DNA of 64,000 bases from Ashinkailepas kermadecensis (GCA_034440615.1 JAOTOM010003989.1:1-64000), one strand, 5' to 3'. Positions 44,336-55,391 are shown, counted from the stretch's first letter. The notes: a model not told the origin generated them from the sequence alone. Numbers and translations are program-made.

Positions 44336-45108
44336 TGATTCGGCCCACCCGATGGCTACTAAAAAGGCCGTTTTAACATCCCAAATGAGGAGAGCAGCAC
44401 GAGTCTCCTCCGATACTATTTCATGCGAGCGGAGCCTTGCGAAGATGACAACTCTTTTCCTGGAAAACGGATACCCAGCACATCGGGTACACTCCGCCGC
44501 TCGTGCTGTTCACCCTCACAACAGGAGTAGGATAAGTGGGCAACGTCGGCATCGAGCGGGTAGTAATCCCAACTATGTTTACATGAGACTTCCATTTGTC
44601 GATGACCAACTATGTCGACAGGTAAACGCAGCCATCCGTTCGTCTCATCTAAACCATGTTAGGGTAGCCTGGACTAGCGGACCTACGCTGAAATCTTACC
44701 TGGTCCGCTCAGCCCTGGAAATTCCTCCATGCCCTGCTGGTAGAAGAACGTGCCACACCTGTATCAACGGGCTCAAAGGTAGATGCACGCGGAAAAAACG
44801 TAGTTTATAAAATAACGTGCAACCGCTGTCTTGGAATATTTTATGTCGGTGAAACCAAACGTAGTATCAGGGATAGGTACAATGAGCACTTGGGAGATGC
44901 CAGACTTCGAAGAGCATACACACCTTTAGGCGAACACATGATCGACAAACATTCTAACATGGAACACAGCGACACTAACACAAACTTCAAAGTAGAAATT
45001 CTAGCAACAGCCAGGGACAACGCTGATCTAAAGGTCCTCGAATCTCTACACATACGTAATCTACGGCCGCAACTAAACACGCAAACGACGTCTTGGTATA
45101 TCACTTAA
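44336..45108 (+). pseudogene. Inverted partial copy of the Penelope-like ORF
   Basis: Repeats the C-terminal half of the element's protein (SAHPMATKKAVLTSQMRRAA onward) on the + strand. One additional A in an A-run near 44793-44800 shifts the frame after RCTRKK; the endonuclease continues in another frame to the stop at 45108. It has no RT motifs and no start of its own. Confidence 0.85.
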
Positions 45109-45379
45109 ATTACATAAACATAAATTATATTTTATGTATTACGCGTTATATTGGATCTATGTCTATATATGTGCGTGAGTGTATGTATCGATATGTATGT
45201 GGACCATCGGCTCGGGCTTCCTCAGAGGATTCTATCTTGACCTAGTTTGTTTCTGGTTTGGAGTTTCGTTAAGTGTCTGCACCACTGAGGAGGCTTTTCT
45301 GCATTCCACGTGTCTTTGCACGCTTTTTTTTCTCGCGTGCTTTTTTTTTTTCAATTGCTTAACTTGACATTTTTATATC

Positions 45380-45414
45380 ACTCCTGACGATGGCCCCTGG
45401 CCGAAACGTTGAGT
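45380..45414 (+). ncRNA. Hammerhead-like ribozyme motif, right arm (candidate)
   Basis: Identical to the motif at 42625-42659 but on the + strand, in the inverted arm. The position near the element's terminus agrees with the known placement of hammerheads in the terminal repeats of Penelope-like elements. Confidence 0.4.
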
Positions 45415-45519
45415 ACCTAATAAAGTATAATCCTTAACGTTACTTTTGATGTCAACTCAGCACCTCCTGGTATATTGAAGGCCGTATGCTTTCTTTACAC
45501 GCAATGTCTTTAGATAGTA

Positions 45520-45800
45520 GACTATATAGGGTGTACCTAGTAGTGGATTCAGCACCTTCCTTTGGGATGTGATACTGATGAGATTTGCTATAGTAGCACA
45601 ATGGGGCATGGTTGGAAGAGTTTTGAATTGTTGAGGAGTGTGTTATGCAATATCAGGTGAATGGTGCTAGATAGGCTGGGATATATAGTTCCCTTGTAAC
45701 TTGAGGTAATTGATTGATCGGGGTATGAGCATTTACTTTTCTAGTATCTTTTCTAGATAGGCTTAGCCCAGATGGGCCCTTGTTAAGCCTTAACACTTTA
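45520..45800 (+). repeat. LINE family F 3' UTR fragment
   Basis: Matches 39272-39555 (tatatagggtgtacct-gcag/tagtggattcagcacc). It is the continuation of the LINE sequence into which the Helitron was inserted. Confidence 0.65.
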
Positions 45801-47667
45801 TTAATTTTATGAGATGCTCTGATTCTCTAGTTCTGTCTTTAGCCTTGCATTCTTCTGAGCACTACTGGTCCAAGCATTTTCACGCATGGAGAATGTACAC
45901 ATGAAGGCATGGCCCTTTATTAATTCACCTGTACCAGACAATTGCACACCACCTGCACTATTACATGGAGGATATACATTGGCATTAATGTTGTATGCAG
46001 ACTGCAGTGATCAAGACTTCAGCATCAGTTGCTATCTGTTGTGCATGCTAGCAGCTGGCACTCTTCCAGTCTTGCTTGCATCTCATTTTGTTTCACTCCT
46101 GCATCCTCATGGAATGTTACTGCAGCTCTTATGCTCATCTGAAATAGCAAACATGCATTATTATCAGTGACGTTGCCAAGTTGCTTGGCAAGGACACAAT
46201 ATGGCTAGACAAGGTGAAGAGCACCAGAACTAGAAGTGGATCAGCCATAGGTTACCATATGTAATAGGTCCTTGGAGCATGCTGCTCCCTCTGCTTCATC
46301 ACAATACAATAATTATATTGGATTATGACAGGTAGTTGAGATGTATGATAAGCAAGGCTCTTCATGACATCTCACAACATAAGGAGTTCGAGGCGCCCTA
46401 AAACTCAAATAACTAACTAACAACATAAGGAGTGGATATTTTTTGGAGGGTATAATCTTTGGGTGGCCAAAGTTAAAAAAGGGTCATATTTCCAACACTT
46501 TACTAGAGTCCTACCATATGCTCTCCTACTTGTCTCTTCCTGCATCAATCTGTTCATGCTTTCGTTCTGATGACTGACCTACAGTATGCCCCAATCCTCA
46601 ACCTTGTTCCTTTCCTCAGGATAGTATCTAACCATATCTACGCCTTCACTACAAACACTATTCTCTATGGCATGACATTCCATAACTTGGCTCACATACA
46701 CCAGTATCCTGCCTCATATCATTGGCTTCCTTTGATGTGCATGCATGCTGTAGCCTATCAATTCAAATTCCTGCAAGTTAACTAAAAACGCTTTCATTAA
46801 CCCATGCCTCAGTTATGCATTACAAATCTAGCTTTTTATACAACATATAAGCATTTCAGGACAGCTGTTTCGATTCCTCACATAAATGAATATTTGTGTG
46901 ATTTAGACTTCACTAACTGCGGATGCATATGTAGTAATGGCAAAATGGCCACAAGTCATTTCATCACAGGAAACAATCGCCATCTGCACTTGTAAACTCG
47001 TTTGAACTGACGTTCACTTGCTCTTATGTTTGGATGATGTTAGGGGCACTATATGACCTATGCAGTCGATGTACCCCCAAATTACAATAACTAACATAAC
47101 CGAATCGGATTTTCCAGGAGAAAATCAGTGCGTTAGCTTTTGATACCGCAAGGGGAGTGGAATCCAACCCTGTAAGAGCTGTGACTGTTTTAGCTTGCAC
47201 GTAATAGCCTTAATAAGTGACCTCAACAAGAAACTGGAATTAAACTATTCTGACACAATTGCAAGGCTTGTTATTATGAGGGACACCTATAACCCGAAAA
47301 TATTGTTAATTTTTCACCTTTATTGTCACATGTTTTCCACAACACAGTGTGGTTTTCAACGTCCTACTGTTCATGTTTTTTTGCTGCGGCATAATCTGTA
47401 ATTGTTTAGGCACTGTTTTTGCCATGCTGAAAGTCGTGTTGTTCTGTGTTTCAAGTTCATGTTTTGTTTCGTTTTTTTTTGGGCTGGTTGACCTCGTCCA
47501 AGCAAATATGCTATATTGTTTCATGCTATTGTTAAATTACGGTGAATTGCCCATCCTATAATAAATATTTTGTGCGACATCCTTTCAGACTCTGCAAAGT
47601 TCTTCAAGGCCAAACTTTGCCTTCCTTGCAAAGTGTACCAACTAGATATTGTATGATGACTGACAAG
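45801..47667. other. Upstream intergenic or intronic sequence of cwc25
   Basis: No exon similar to the CWC25 N-terminus (a LNLKKSWHP-type motif) was found. The best splice-acceptor-like site before the visible exon is the TTTCAG ending at 47588. Frames at 45886-46170 and 46570-46785 have no recognised similarity. Confidence 0.35.
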
Positions 47668-48389
47668 TTGAACTGGATGTATGATGGCAACAAGTCAACT
47701 CTGAACAGAGAGGAGTACTTACTTGGTAAAAAGATTGATGCCAATTTTGAGAAGCTCGATGCTGAGGAGAAAGCCGGTGGTCCCGTGTACAAAGTCGAAC
47801 ATGAAATCCTGCCTGGATCCGTTGCCAGGAGGGATATTGGCCACATGCAGGTAGATTTGGCCAGGAAAGTGCAAGAGGATCCGCTGTTTCAAATTCGGAA
47901 GCAGGAAGATAAAACGATGCAGGAGCTTATGGAGAATCCTTTGAAGAGGAAGCAGCTTGAGAAGCTTCAGAAAGTAGAAGCTGAAGCAGAAAAGAGGAAA
48001 AATAAGCACAAGGAAGGCAAAGAGAAGGAACTTGACAAGAAGCTGTTTGCAAAAATGGCTTTACTACTCAAAAACGCTACAAGTTCAAGTGATTCTAACG
48101 ACGATGATCACAAACCCAAGAAGAAGAAGAAAAAGAAACATACTGAGAAGTCCAAGAAGAAGACACGCCACAAGGCGAAGAAGCGTCGACGACGGAATAG
48201 CAGCTCCAGTGACAGCTCTCACAGTCCATCTCCTGAGGCGACCAAGTCCCGTCGAAAGCGCAGTCGGTCGTCCAGTTCGAGCGACTCCTCGAGTGCTGGT
48301 GAGCGGCCGTCACGGCACATGATGGCGGCTCATTGGTCCTCTCGGGACCGCAGCGAAGCGGCAGACGGTGCCATTGAGCGCGGCGACAG
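47668..48389 (+). CDS. cwc25: cwc25 exon: pre-mRNA splicing factor CWC25 homologue, N-terminal half
   Basis: CWC25 binds the activated spliceosome and promotes the first splicing step in the nucleus. The exon reads LNWMYDG, NREEYLLGKKID, LPGSVARRD, LARKVQEDPLFQIRKQED and NPLKRKQLEKL, the conserved block that follows the N-terminal CIR domain in CWC25 proteins. A Lys-rich run (KPKKKKKKKHTEKS) and Ser/Arg-rich RS-like tail follow. The exon ends ..GD-AG at 48389 before GTCAGT, phase 2. Its 5' edge is uncertain: homology begins at the Leu codon at 47668 and the frame is open upstream to 47542. The CIR domain must lie in earlier exons not seen here. Confidence 0.85.
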
Positions 48390-49321
48390 GTCAGTTATGG
48401 TGTTCACAGTGCCAGTGCTGGCTGCTGGCTATCGCTTCATTGCATTGTTGTCCTAATGTCTGCTACTCATAATGATGAGCGATTGAGGTCTATGGGAAAG
48501 AATATGATCTTCCCGATACCAACCCGCTTTTAATCGCCATGGATAGGAGCCAAGTGGCATGTTCAAGCGGGCACGCTATTATTTTCTGCTGCCAGACGTC
48601 AAGCCAGTTCCTAATATATATCGGGAAGATTAATTGTGATTCAAGTATGACATATCTTTGAAAAGCAAAATTGCTTCCTACTCGGCCTTTCCGAACATGT
48701 TATCGGTCTTCCCATTGAAAAGTTATTGGCTGCGACCCAGCCGAGCTCCCGCGCTGACCTGTAGACTCGAACATCGGTCACAACGGGTGTCATTTGGAAA
48801 CATATTTCGTGCTGAGTCGAATTGCGTTGGATGTGTAGCTAATCAGTGCCCCACCTATATCCTAAGCGATTTCTTATTGGAGAACATTATGATACATCCA
48901 CATTGATCTACATTCTAAGGGGCGGGATGGCCGAGTGGTTAAGGTGTTGAGCTCTGGATCCAAAGGTCCCGAGTTCGACACTCGCACCACTCGAACATTT
49001 CCAAATCCCGTAGCCCACCGGCGAAACAGCGTGGGCGGAGCCATTAGCAGTGAGCATAAAGTACGTCGTGAACCACCGAAGTAAAAAAGAAGAAAAAAAC
49101 CTATATTCTAAGCACATAAGAACATCATGTATTGAAATACAGCTCGTGGAGTGTGTTAGCTAAGGGCGTCCTTTATTTTTCTTCAATCAGGATTTCTGTG
49201 CACGTGTATTTCTGGCACTTGTTTGCGACTAACATCTCCCTTTAGAGCTACTGTTTGGCACCTGGGAGCGGTGGCGGTCAGATTCCTTGAACGGCCCCCA
49301 ACCATGTGCGTATTTTCACAG
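48390..49321 (+). other. cwc25 intron
   Basis: 932 bp from the donor GTCAGT to the acceptor TATTTTCACAG. It hosts a SINE at 48920-49100. No other feature is seen. Confidence 0.8.
48920..49100 (+). mobile_element. tRNA-derived SINE in cwc25 intron, 12-bp TSD
   Basis: Flanks CTACATTCTAAG (48908-48919) and CTATATTCTAAG (49101-49112), one mismatch. The tRNA-like head has an A box TGGCCGAGTGG and a TTCGACAC B-box core; the body is unrelated to the other SINEs here and the tail is A-rich (gtaaaaaagaagaaaaaaa). Not a functional tRNA: the anticodon stem is mismatched and the acceptor stem is missing. Confidence 0.88.
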
Positions 49322-49909
49322 GCTGAACGGAGTGAAAGTGGATGAGCGAGCGGGAAGGGACCTGACGGTGACGAGCAGCAGGCATCGGGAGGAGAAAAGA
49401 GGCAAGGGCCGTCCGGATCTGAGCTATAGGAACCACTCAGACAGAGGAGACAGTAACCGGCTAAGAGATCGGGATGGGGGAGGCAATAGAGATCGGGGAG
49501 ATGAGAGACACAGTGACCGCGGAAAGGAGATGAACAAATCTGGCGACAGAGACCGAGGAGATGAGAGGAACAGAGGTGCCGATAGAGGCCGGACGAAAGA
49601 GAAGAACAGAGGTGGAGAAGAAGACCGGGAAGATGAGAGAAACAAGCGGGGCGACAGAGACCGTGGAAACGAGAGAAGCAAAGCCGGCGACAGAGACCGG
49701 ACAAAAGATAAGAGCAGAGGTGGAGATAGAGACCGGACAAAAGAGTGGAGCAGAAGTGGAGACAAAGATCGGGGGCATGAGAGGAGCAGATGTGATAGGG
49801 AGCGTAGACGAGTGGGCGACCTATCGCAGGAGCAGATTGAGAAGAAGCGGCAGGAGATGATGGACAACGCTTGCTGGCAGGACAAGCAGCGAGCTGATAA
49901 CGTAGCAAG
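49322..49909 (+). CDS. cwc25: cwc25 exon: RD/RE-repeat linker and conserved KRQEMM block
   Basis: Begins after TTTTCACAG; the first G completes an Arg codon with the AG of the previous exon, then LNGVKVDERAGRD follows. The middle consists of about seven 12-residue repeats of the type DRDRGDERNRGA (36-bp period), giving an alternating Arg/Asp-Glu-rich linker. The end, LSQEQIEKKRQEMMDNACW, is the conserved LSxEExExKRQEMMxNAxW motif of CWC25. The donor is AG|GTCAGT at 49909/49910, phase 2. Charged repeats in this position are variable among homologues. Confidence 0.9.
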
Positions 49910-50749
49910 GTCAGTGGATGCTCTGCAACCATGACATTGCAATCTCACAGAACAGATGGTACGTTTCACATTCCCATTGGATAAGCCAGCACGTGAACTT
50001 CGGCAATGCCGCTTCCCATGGCGGTGTTTGTTTGTTTGTAGGCCTCTGCCTGGCGAGTTTCCCTTACATTGCAGTATGTGTATTGTAAACAATGCACTCC
50101 CCCAGCGGCATACTAGAAAGCTGCATGAGCTAAAAATCCAAGCGTATATATCAAAAGACGCACGATGAATGTCCCATACGGTATCAAAACTAAAGGTCGT
50201 TCGCGCAAGCCCTCTCATTTTTGCTGCAAAAAACAGGGGGTGGGGTTGCAACAATACCCCCTCCCCGCCAGGTCGTGCGCTGGTTAATACCAACATTAAG
50301 AGATGAACAGCCAGGTGCCGGGCGGCAACTTCGTCGCCGCCCGGCACAGGAATTCATCAAGTCAAACATCCGGCTACAGCCGAGAATAGAGGCGTCAATC
50401 TGCCGACGTCGGCGGCGGCAGGTGCCGGCCGACCGTCTGGGATTCGCTCGGAGCCCTGGTCCCACGATACAGGGGGGCAGCCGTGATTAGGATGCGACAC
50501 GCATTCGAAGGAGGGGTCCAAAGTTGACTTCGTTGCAAGGAACAGGTTAAAGTCGATTAATCTGGAACTGAGAGAATGACCATCGTCACAGCACCGGTAA
50601 AAAATTAGGAGCTAGCTCTGTCGACTGCGAATTATTGGTCACTGCTATGCTACTCTTTGCCATCTGCTATGCAGAATCGAACCATTTCGATGCCCTCGAT
50701 GTCTCTCACGTTTGACTGTGTGCCATGTTTTATACTCGTGTAGAGGTTA

Positions 50750-51375
50750 TGGTGGGGAGCGCATGCCACGCTAGGACTAATGCTACATTTATGTTAAGTA
50801 AGTGTGCACGGCACAGACCCCTTGAAGCAGGCATGGTGCAGTTGGAAAATGATTGATAAGGCATTCAATCCACATGTGTTAAGAGAGATCAGGGGAATAT
50901 GGCTGGATAGCTAGGGTAGATAGGCATTGATAGGTGTGTGGGATATTGGAGGGCTGGTTTCTTCAGGATGTGGGATGGTTGGGGTGGGTCTTTTTACCAG
51001 GCTTATGGTATCTTCCATTTACAGACTTAACTGGATGGGCGTTTGGGTCTCTTAGTAAGTCTAAGCGCTTTATAACTTTATATAGGGTGTACCTAGCAAT
51101 GGATTCGGCACCTTCCTTCGGAATGTGATACTGATGAGATTGTCTACGGTAGCACAAGGGGTATGATGGGAGGAGTTTGTAATTGTTGAGTGTGTTATGC
51201 ATTAGCAAGTGAATGGTGCTAGATAGGCTGGGATATATAGCTCCCTAGGAACTTGAGATAAGGGATTGATTGGGGTGAGAGTATGTACATTTCTAGTACC
51301 TTTTCTAGATAGGCTTAACCCAGATGGCCCCTGTGGCTCTTATTAAGCCTTAACACTTTATGACTTTATGTGGCT
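50750..51375 (+). repeat. LINE family F 3' UTR fragment
   Basis: Close match to 38985-39560 (ccacatgtgttaagagagat, ggcttat-gtatcttcc, tatatagggtgtacctag). No coding part is included. It lies in the sense orientation within the cwc25 intron. Confidence 0.75.
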
Positions 51376-53955
51376 GACATATTCAGGCATGCTGGAGTCT
51401 CCAATTATATACAATGGAAATTAACTTTCACTTCTTTCAGAAACAGGCTTCGAGGCCATTTACACAGCAAGATGAAAGGATTATTATTAAGGATATTAAA
51501 GGATCCCGCATTATTCCCGAGGGCGCATTAATAATTTAGTGCGTCCCGACACGCGCACCGGAGGAAAATGCCTAATTCGCCCGCCACTCCTATTTGTGGA
51601 CGATATCTCACAAACGGGGAAGAATATTGTAATTAAATAATGTGGCTTTGTTGAAAATTGTTCAGCACATCCCATGCAAAACTATTTTTGGGAATCCGTT
51701 CGTAATTATAGCAACTGCAGTGTTGCAAAATCTGCCGACCGGCCGCCCGGCCGCCGATAATGTAAAGTCAGAATTGTTCCGTCGTCGCGTCAGTGCAGTG
51801 TGCCCTCGGACTTCAGCCCCGCTTGACTCTTAAAGCCATTGACCTAGGATCATTAAATTTATTCTCCAACTAGTGCACTACAGTCGCAATGTATCCTCCA
51901 TATGTTGTGCTTCTACCTTCAGTCTTTCTCGAGATCGTATGGGGGCGAATCCGCCTTTCCCCTAGGGTGCGCGTTGTGTGAGAGGCCCTCCGGCGTGCGT
52001 GTTAATTATATATGTTCGCAATATGATGAACAAAATGGTTGATGCGCCCATAAAGCCCAATAACTTACCAAAAACTCTCCGAAACGATGATCTGACTTAG
52101 ACCTCATCTAGCTCAGTGACATTAGTGGTATCATGATGAACATACTACGAAAAGATCCGCTCATCAATTTTGTATAGTTGGGTAAATTTTGGTCTCGCTG
52201 CGCGCTGCCATTTCCCCGTTGCTTTGTGAAGCCTCAGGGTGGGGAAACTTGTGTACCGCCCCCCCTCAAACCCGTGTTAATGGCTGGCAGGAAAGAGCAG
52301 ATGGCATGGATGTGTTTCCTTTGCATGTGTGAGGTCAACAATGAACAGGTAGACTGAGAAGAGCTCGGACTTACTCCAGAATACGTTAGATCATGAGTGA
52401 GATCCAAATGGAACTATCTTCCTGGTTGTTGTCGCTGCTCCTTCGTTATCTGCATTCAAGAAGCTCCTGGATGATAACTGGTAAGATACCCCGTAGAACA
52501 GTCGCCAGCCCAGGGTTAATGGGCAAAATAATGAACTAATAAAAAAATTAGAGGCAGATGGGCTAATGAGATTCCACCACAATATGGTATGTATAATAGT
52601 TAGACATGTATTGAGTGCAGGAGCCCAAATGTCCAATGCTTAAGTGTGTAATTTGATTAATTGGTATGTAAATTGTTTGTAAAGTAATGCCAGTATGCAA
52701 ACACCTTTAAAATAACATTCCAATCGTTCATGCTTTGTCTAGTTTTGCTCGGTTTTAATCCATGCCGTCTCAGGGGTATTCCCGCTCCCGCTCCCGCTCC
52801 CGCTCCCGCTCCCGCTCCCGCTCTCCTCCCCCTGTGATTTTCCGGGACAGCGGAAAAACGGCGCACGGTAGCGCGCCAAAATTTGCCACACTTTTGTCCA
52901 CGTAAATTTGACATGTGTGACAATTTTGAGGTAAGGTCGTTCGCGGTCATCGAGTTAGTCAAGGTCAGTCGGGTCACCTCTAAAAAAAGTTCAACCTGTT
53001 GTCATGCTTTAACGGGTAAAGATATATGAATGCAACTTTCAGGCTTTACTTATCCTTAGGGCGCAACGAAAAGCACCGGAGGGATTTTGATTTTTGCGTT
53101 CTCCATCACTTATTTGTTTTGCATATTTTCCATTATGGTTAAAATCGAAAATCCAGGCTAAAGTAAGCAATGTTTATGATGCTAAGTGAACTTAAAGCAA
53201 GGTTTCTCGGTGTGCTCTACCCATTAGAAAAAGAAGAATTAAAAGTCGAAAACTCGGCTTTGAAATTTTCAAGAACATAAACAATTAAATTTTTGATGGG
53301 CAAACATTTGGGGACCATGGTCGATTTCGCCTTCCTTTTCTGATTCAAAACAAGTTTTTTTTTTTCATTTTCCAGAAATTAACTCAGAGCCAAAAACATT
53401 GCGTCACTCGTGACCTCATAAACTCCCTAGTGATGTCACTTTTTGAGGGTTGAAAACTTTGGCGTAGTTTCGGGCCTACTCGTCGATTTCCTTCCTATGA
53501 CATTGTCCCATTTCGTGTGACGCTTAGTTTAGAGATTATAGGGTGGCATATAATGACTCCCGAGACGGCGTGTGAGGATCTGACCGGAAAACCTGGGTTA
53601 ACTGGGTAAAACCGATGGAATCCACTGGTCTGGATAAAACTCGTTTTGTCCAGCTTTTGCCATGCCTGGCTGCCTGGTGCCATGCTTGTCAGGTGCGACG
53701 GTGAGTGAGGCAGGCTTTGCCTGGAATTCCGCTACGACACGAACATCTCGTAACTTACGGGATGTTCGTGTATCGATATCTGTGATGGTAAGCATCGACA
53801 TGATACTTGTAAGCAAGATATCGTTAGAAATGGGGCATGAAGACTTAATCAACACAGATCAAGAATGACGATTCCGTTGCTTCTCTTGGAAGGATGTGGA
53901 TTCAGTGTTCAGGAAGTGGTATATTCCACCCTAGTTCACGAATAATTTATCACTG
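51376..53955. other. Intronic sequence, one 6-bp microsatellite
   Basis: Nothing coding is recognised. 52781-52823 is a CTCCCG hexamer array of about 7 units. An isolated early relative of the 41-bp minisatellite unit lies at about 53665-53705 (ggtgccatgcttgtcagg). Confidence 0.45.
52781..52823. repeat. (CTCCCG)n microsatellite
   Basis: About seven perfect hexamers. The antisense frame reads GAGAGA, a trivial consequence of the repeat. Confidence 0.9.
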
Positions 53956-55167
53956 CTGTCTGATGCCATGCTTGTCAGATACGACAGTGAGTAGGGCTGT
54001 CTGATGCCATGCTTGTCAGGGACGACAGTGAGTAGGGCTGTCTGATGCCATGCTTGTCAGGGATGACAGTGAGTAGGGCTGCCTGATGCCATGCTTGTCA
54101 GGGACGACAGTGAGTAGGGCTGTCTGATGCCATGCTTGTCAGGGACGACAGTGAGTAGGGCTGTCTGATGCCATGCTTGTCAGGGACGACAGTGAGTAGG
54201 GCTGCCTGATGCCATGCTTGTCAGGGACGACAGTGAGTAGGGCTGCCTGATGGCATGCTTGTCAGGGACGACAGCGAGTAGGGCTCCCTGATGCCATGCT
54301 TGTCAGGGACGACAGTGAGTAGGGCTGCCTGATGCCATGCTTGTCAGGGATGACAGTGAGTAGGGCTGTCTGATGCCATGCTTGTCAGGGATGACAGTGA
54401 GTAGGGCTGTCTGATGCCATGCTTGTCAGGGATGACAGTGAGTAGGGCTGCCTGATGCCATGCTTGTCAGGGACGACAGTGAGTAGGGCTGTCTGATGCC
54501 ATGCTTGTCAGGGACGACAGTGAGTAGGGCTGTCTGATGCCATGCTTGTCAGGGACGACAGTGAGTAGGGCTGCCTGATGCCATGCTTGTCAGGGACGAC
54601 AGTGAGTAGGGCTGCCTGATGGCATGCTTGTCAGGGACGACAGCGAGTAGGGCTCCCTGATGCCACGCTTGTCAGGGACGACAGTGAGTAGGGCTGCCTG
54701 ATGCCATGCTTGTCAGGGATGACAGTGAGTAGGGCTGTCTGATGCCATGCTTGTCAGGGATGACAGTGAGTAGGGCTGTCTGATGCCATGCTTGTCAGGG
54801 ATGACAGTGAGTAGGGCTGCCTGATGCCATGCTTGTCAGGGACGACAGTGAGTAGGGCTGCCTGATGCCATGCTTGTCAGGGACGACAGTGAGTAGGGCT
54901 GTCTGATGCCATGCTTGTCAGGGACGACAGTGAGTAGGGCTGCCTGATGCCATGCTTGTCAGGGACGACAGTGAGTAGGGCTGCCTGATGGCATGCTTGT
55001 CAGGGACGACAGTGAGTACGGCTGCCTGATGCCATGCTTGTCAGGGACGACAGTGAGTAGGGCTGTCTGATGCCATGTTTGTCAGGGACGACAGTGAGTA
55101 GGGCTGCCTGATGCCATGCTTGTCAGGGACGACAGTGAGTAGGGCTGCCTGATGCCAAACTTGTCAG
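53956..55167 (+). repeat. 41-bp minisatellite, ~30 units, partly in 369-bp higher-order units
   Basis: Unit: ctgcctgatgccatgcttgt followed by cagggacgacagtgagtaggg. Variant units recur every 9 units: tgatggcatg near 54250, 54619 and 54988, exactly 369 bp apart. The part TGTCAGGGACGACAGTGAG resembles TGACAGGTACGACAGCGAG at the 3' splice site and start of the last cwc25 exon. Degenerate units between 55392 and 55560 match that exon start even better (gtcaggtacgata-gtg). Confidence 0.92.
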
Positions 55168-55391
55168 GGCGTCGGTAGCTCAGTGGTTAAACTGAGCGTC
55201 TGGCACGCCAGAGGTACGGGGTTCGATTCCCCGCGATACCCGCCCTTCCCGCCAGAGTGAGAGGTTGGGCGCTAAATGATCTACCATGGTCGATGCGCCC
55301 TAGAACCCTAATCACACACACCAGAGTGAGAGGCAGACAACACTATATGGTCTCAGTTGCTGAGTGCATCGTAAAGCCACAATCCAATCCA
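55168..55391 (+). mobile_element. tRNA-derived SINE inserted at the end of the 41-bp array
   Basis: Consensus pol III boxes: A box TAGCTCAGTGG and B box GGTTCGATTCC. The tRNA-like head lacks a proper anticodon stem-loop. The body contains two related gtgagag segments; the second, with acactatatggtctcagttg and gcatcgtaaagcca, resembles the 3' domain of the 38140 SINE. Tail CCAAT repeats. Flanks atgccaaacttgtc / atgccacgcttgtc could be a 14-bp duplication, but both belong to the minisatellite, so this is ambiguous. Confidence 0.8.

Larger units (their letters stand above)
42485..45507 (-). mobile_element. Penelope-like element with large inverted duplication and 12-bp TSD
   Basis: CTTTAGATAGTA flanks it perfectly (42473-42484 and 45508-45519). 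The minus-strand copy (42531-44335) encodes RT and GIY-YIG endonuclease. An inverted 3' portion (44336-45507) repeats 42531-43699, with a 636-bp single-copy spacer (43700-44335). The two arms are almost identical, so the insertion is young. Inverted partial copies joined at a 5' truncation are typical of Penelope-like elements. Each arm carries a hammerhead-like motif near its outer end. Confidence 0.85.
42004..45521 (-). mobile_element. Internally deleted Helitron, split by a Penelope-like element
   Basis: Read on the minus strand, the 3' end is a hairpin (CCCGGGCGAAGCCGGG) followed by TACGGGCCA and CTAG next to T, the usual Helitron terminus. The 5' end is probably TCTACTATCTAAAGGGCGAG at 45521 back to 45508, then continuing at 42484. 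Only about 500 bp of Helitron sequence remain, including a piece of its N-terminal coding region. The rolling-circle Rep and helicase are gone. The 5' boundary base context is not ideal, so the exact left end is tentative. Confidence 0.6.

Noticed and set aside
47589..47667. First part of the visible cwc25 exon starting at the TTTCAG acceptor
   Set aside because: The acceptor is plausible, but the encoded residues (LCKVLQGQTLPSL...) do not resemble the family. The exon edge is left open.
48920..48992. A functional tRNA gene (Leu/Ser-like start)
   Set aside because: Anticodon stem and acceptor stem do not pair properly, and the sequence continues into a SINE body with A-rich tail and target duplication.
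53956..55167. CRISPR-like array of regular direct repeats
   Set aside because: Units are contiguous 41-bp tandem copies with no unique spacers, in an intron of a eukaryotic gene. It is a minisatellite.
55168..55243. A functional tRNA gene (Ala/Gly-like)
   Set aside because: Pol III boxes are perfect, but the anticodon arm collapses to a stem with a 4-nt loop, and a SINE body and CCAAT tail follow.
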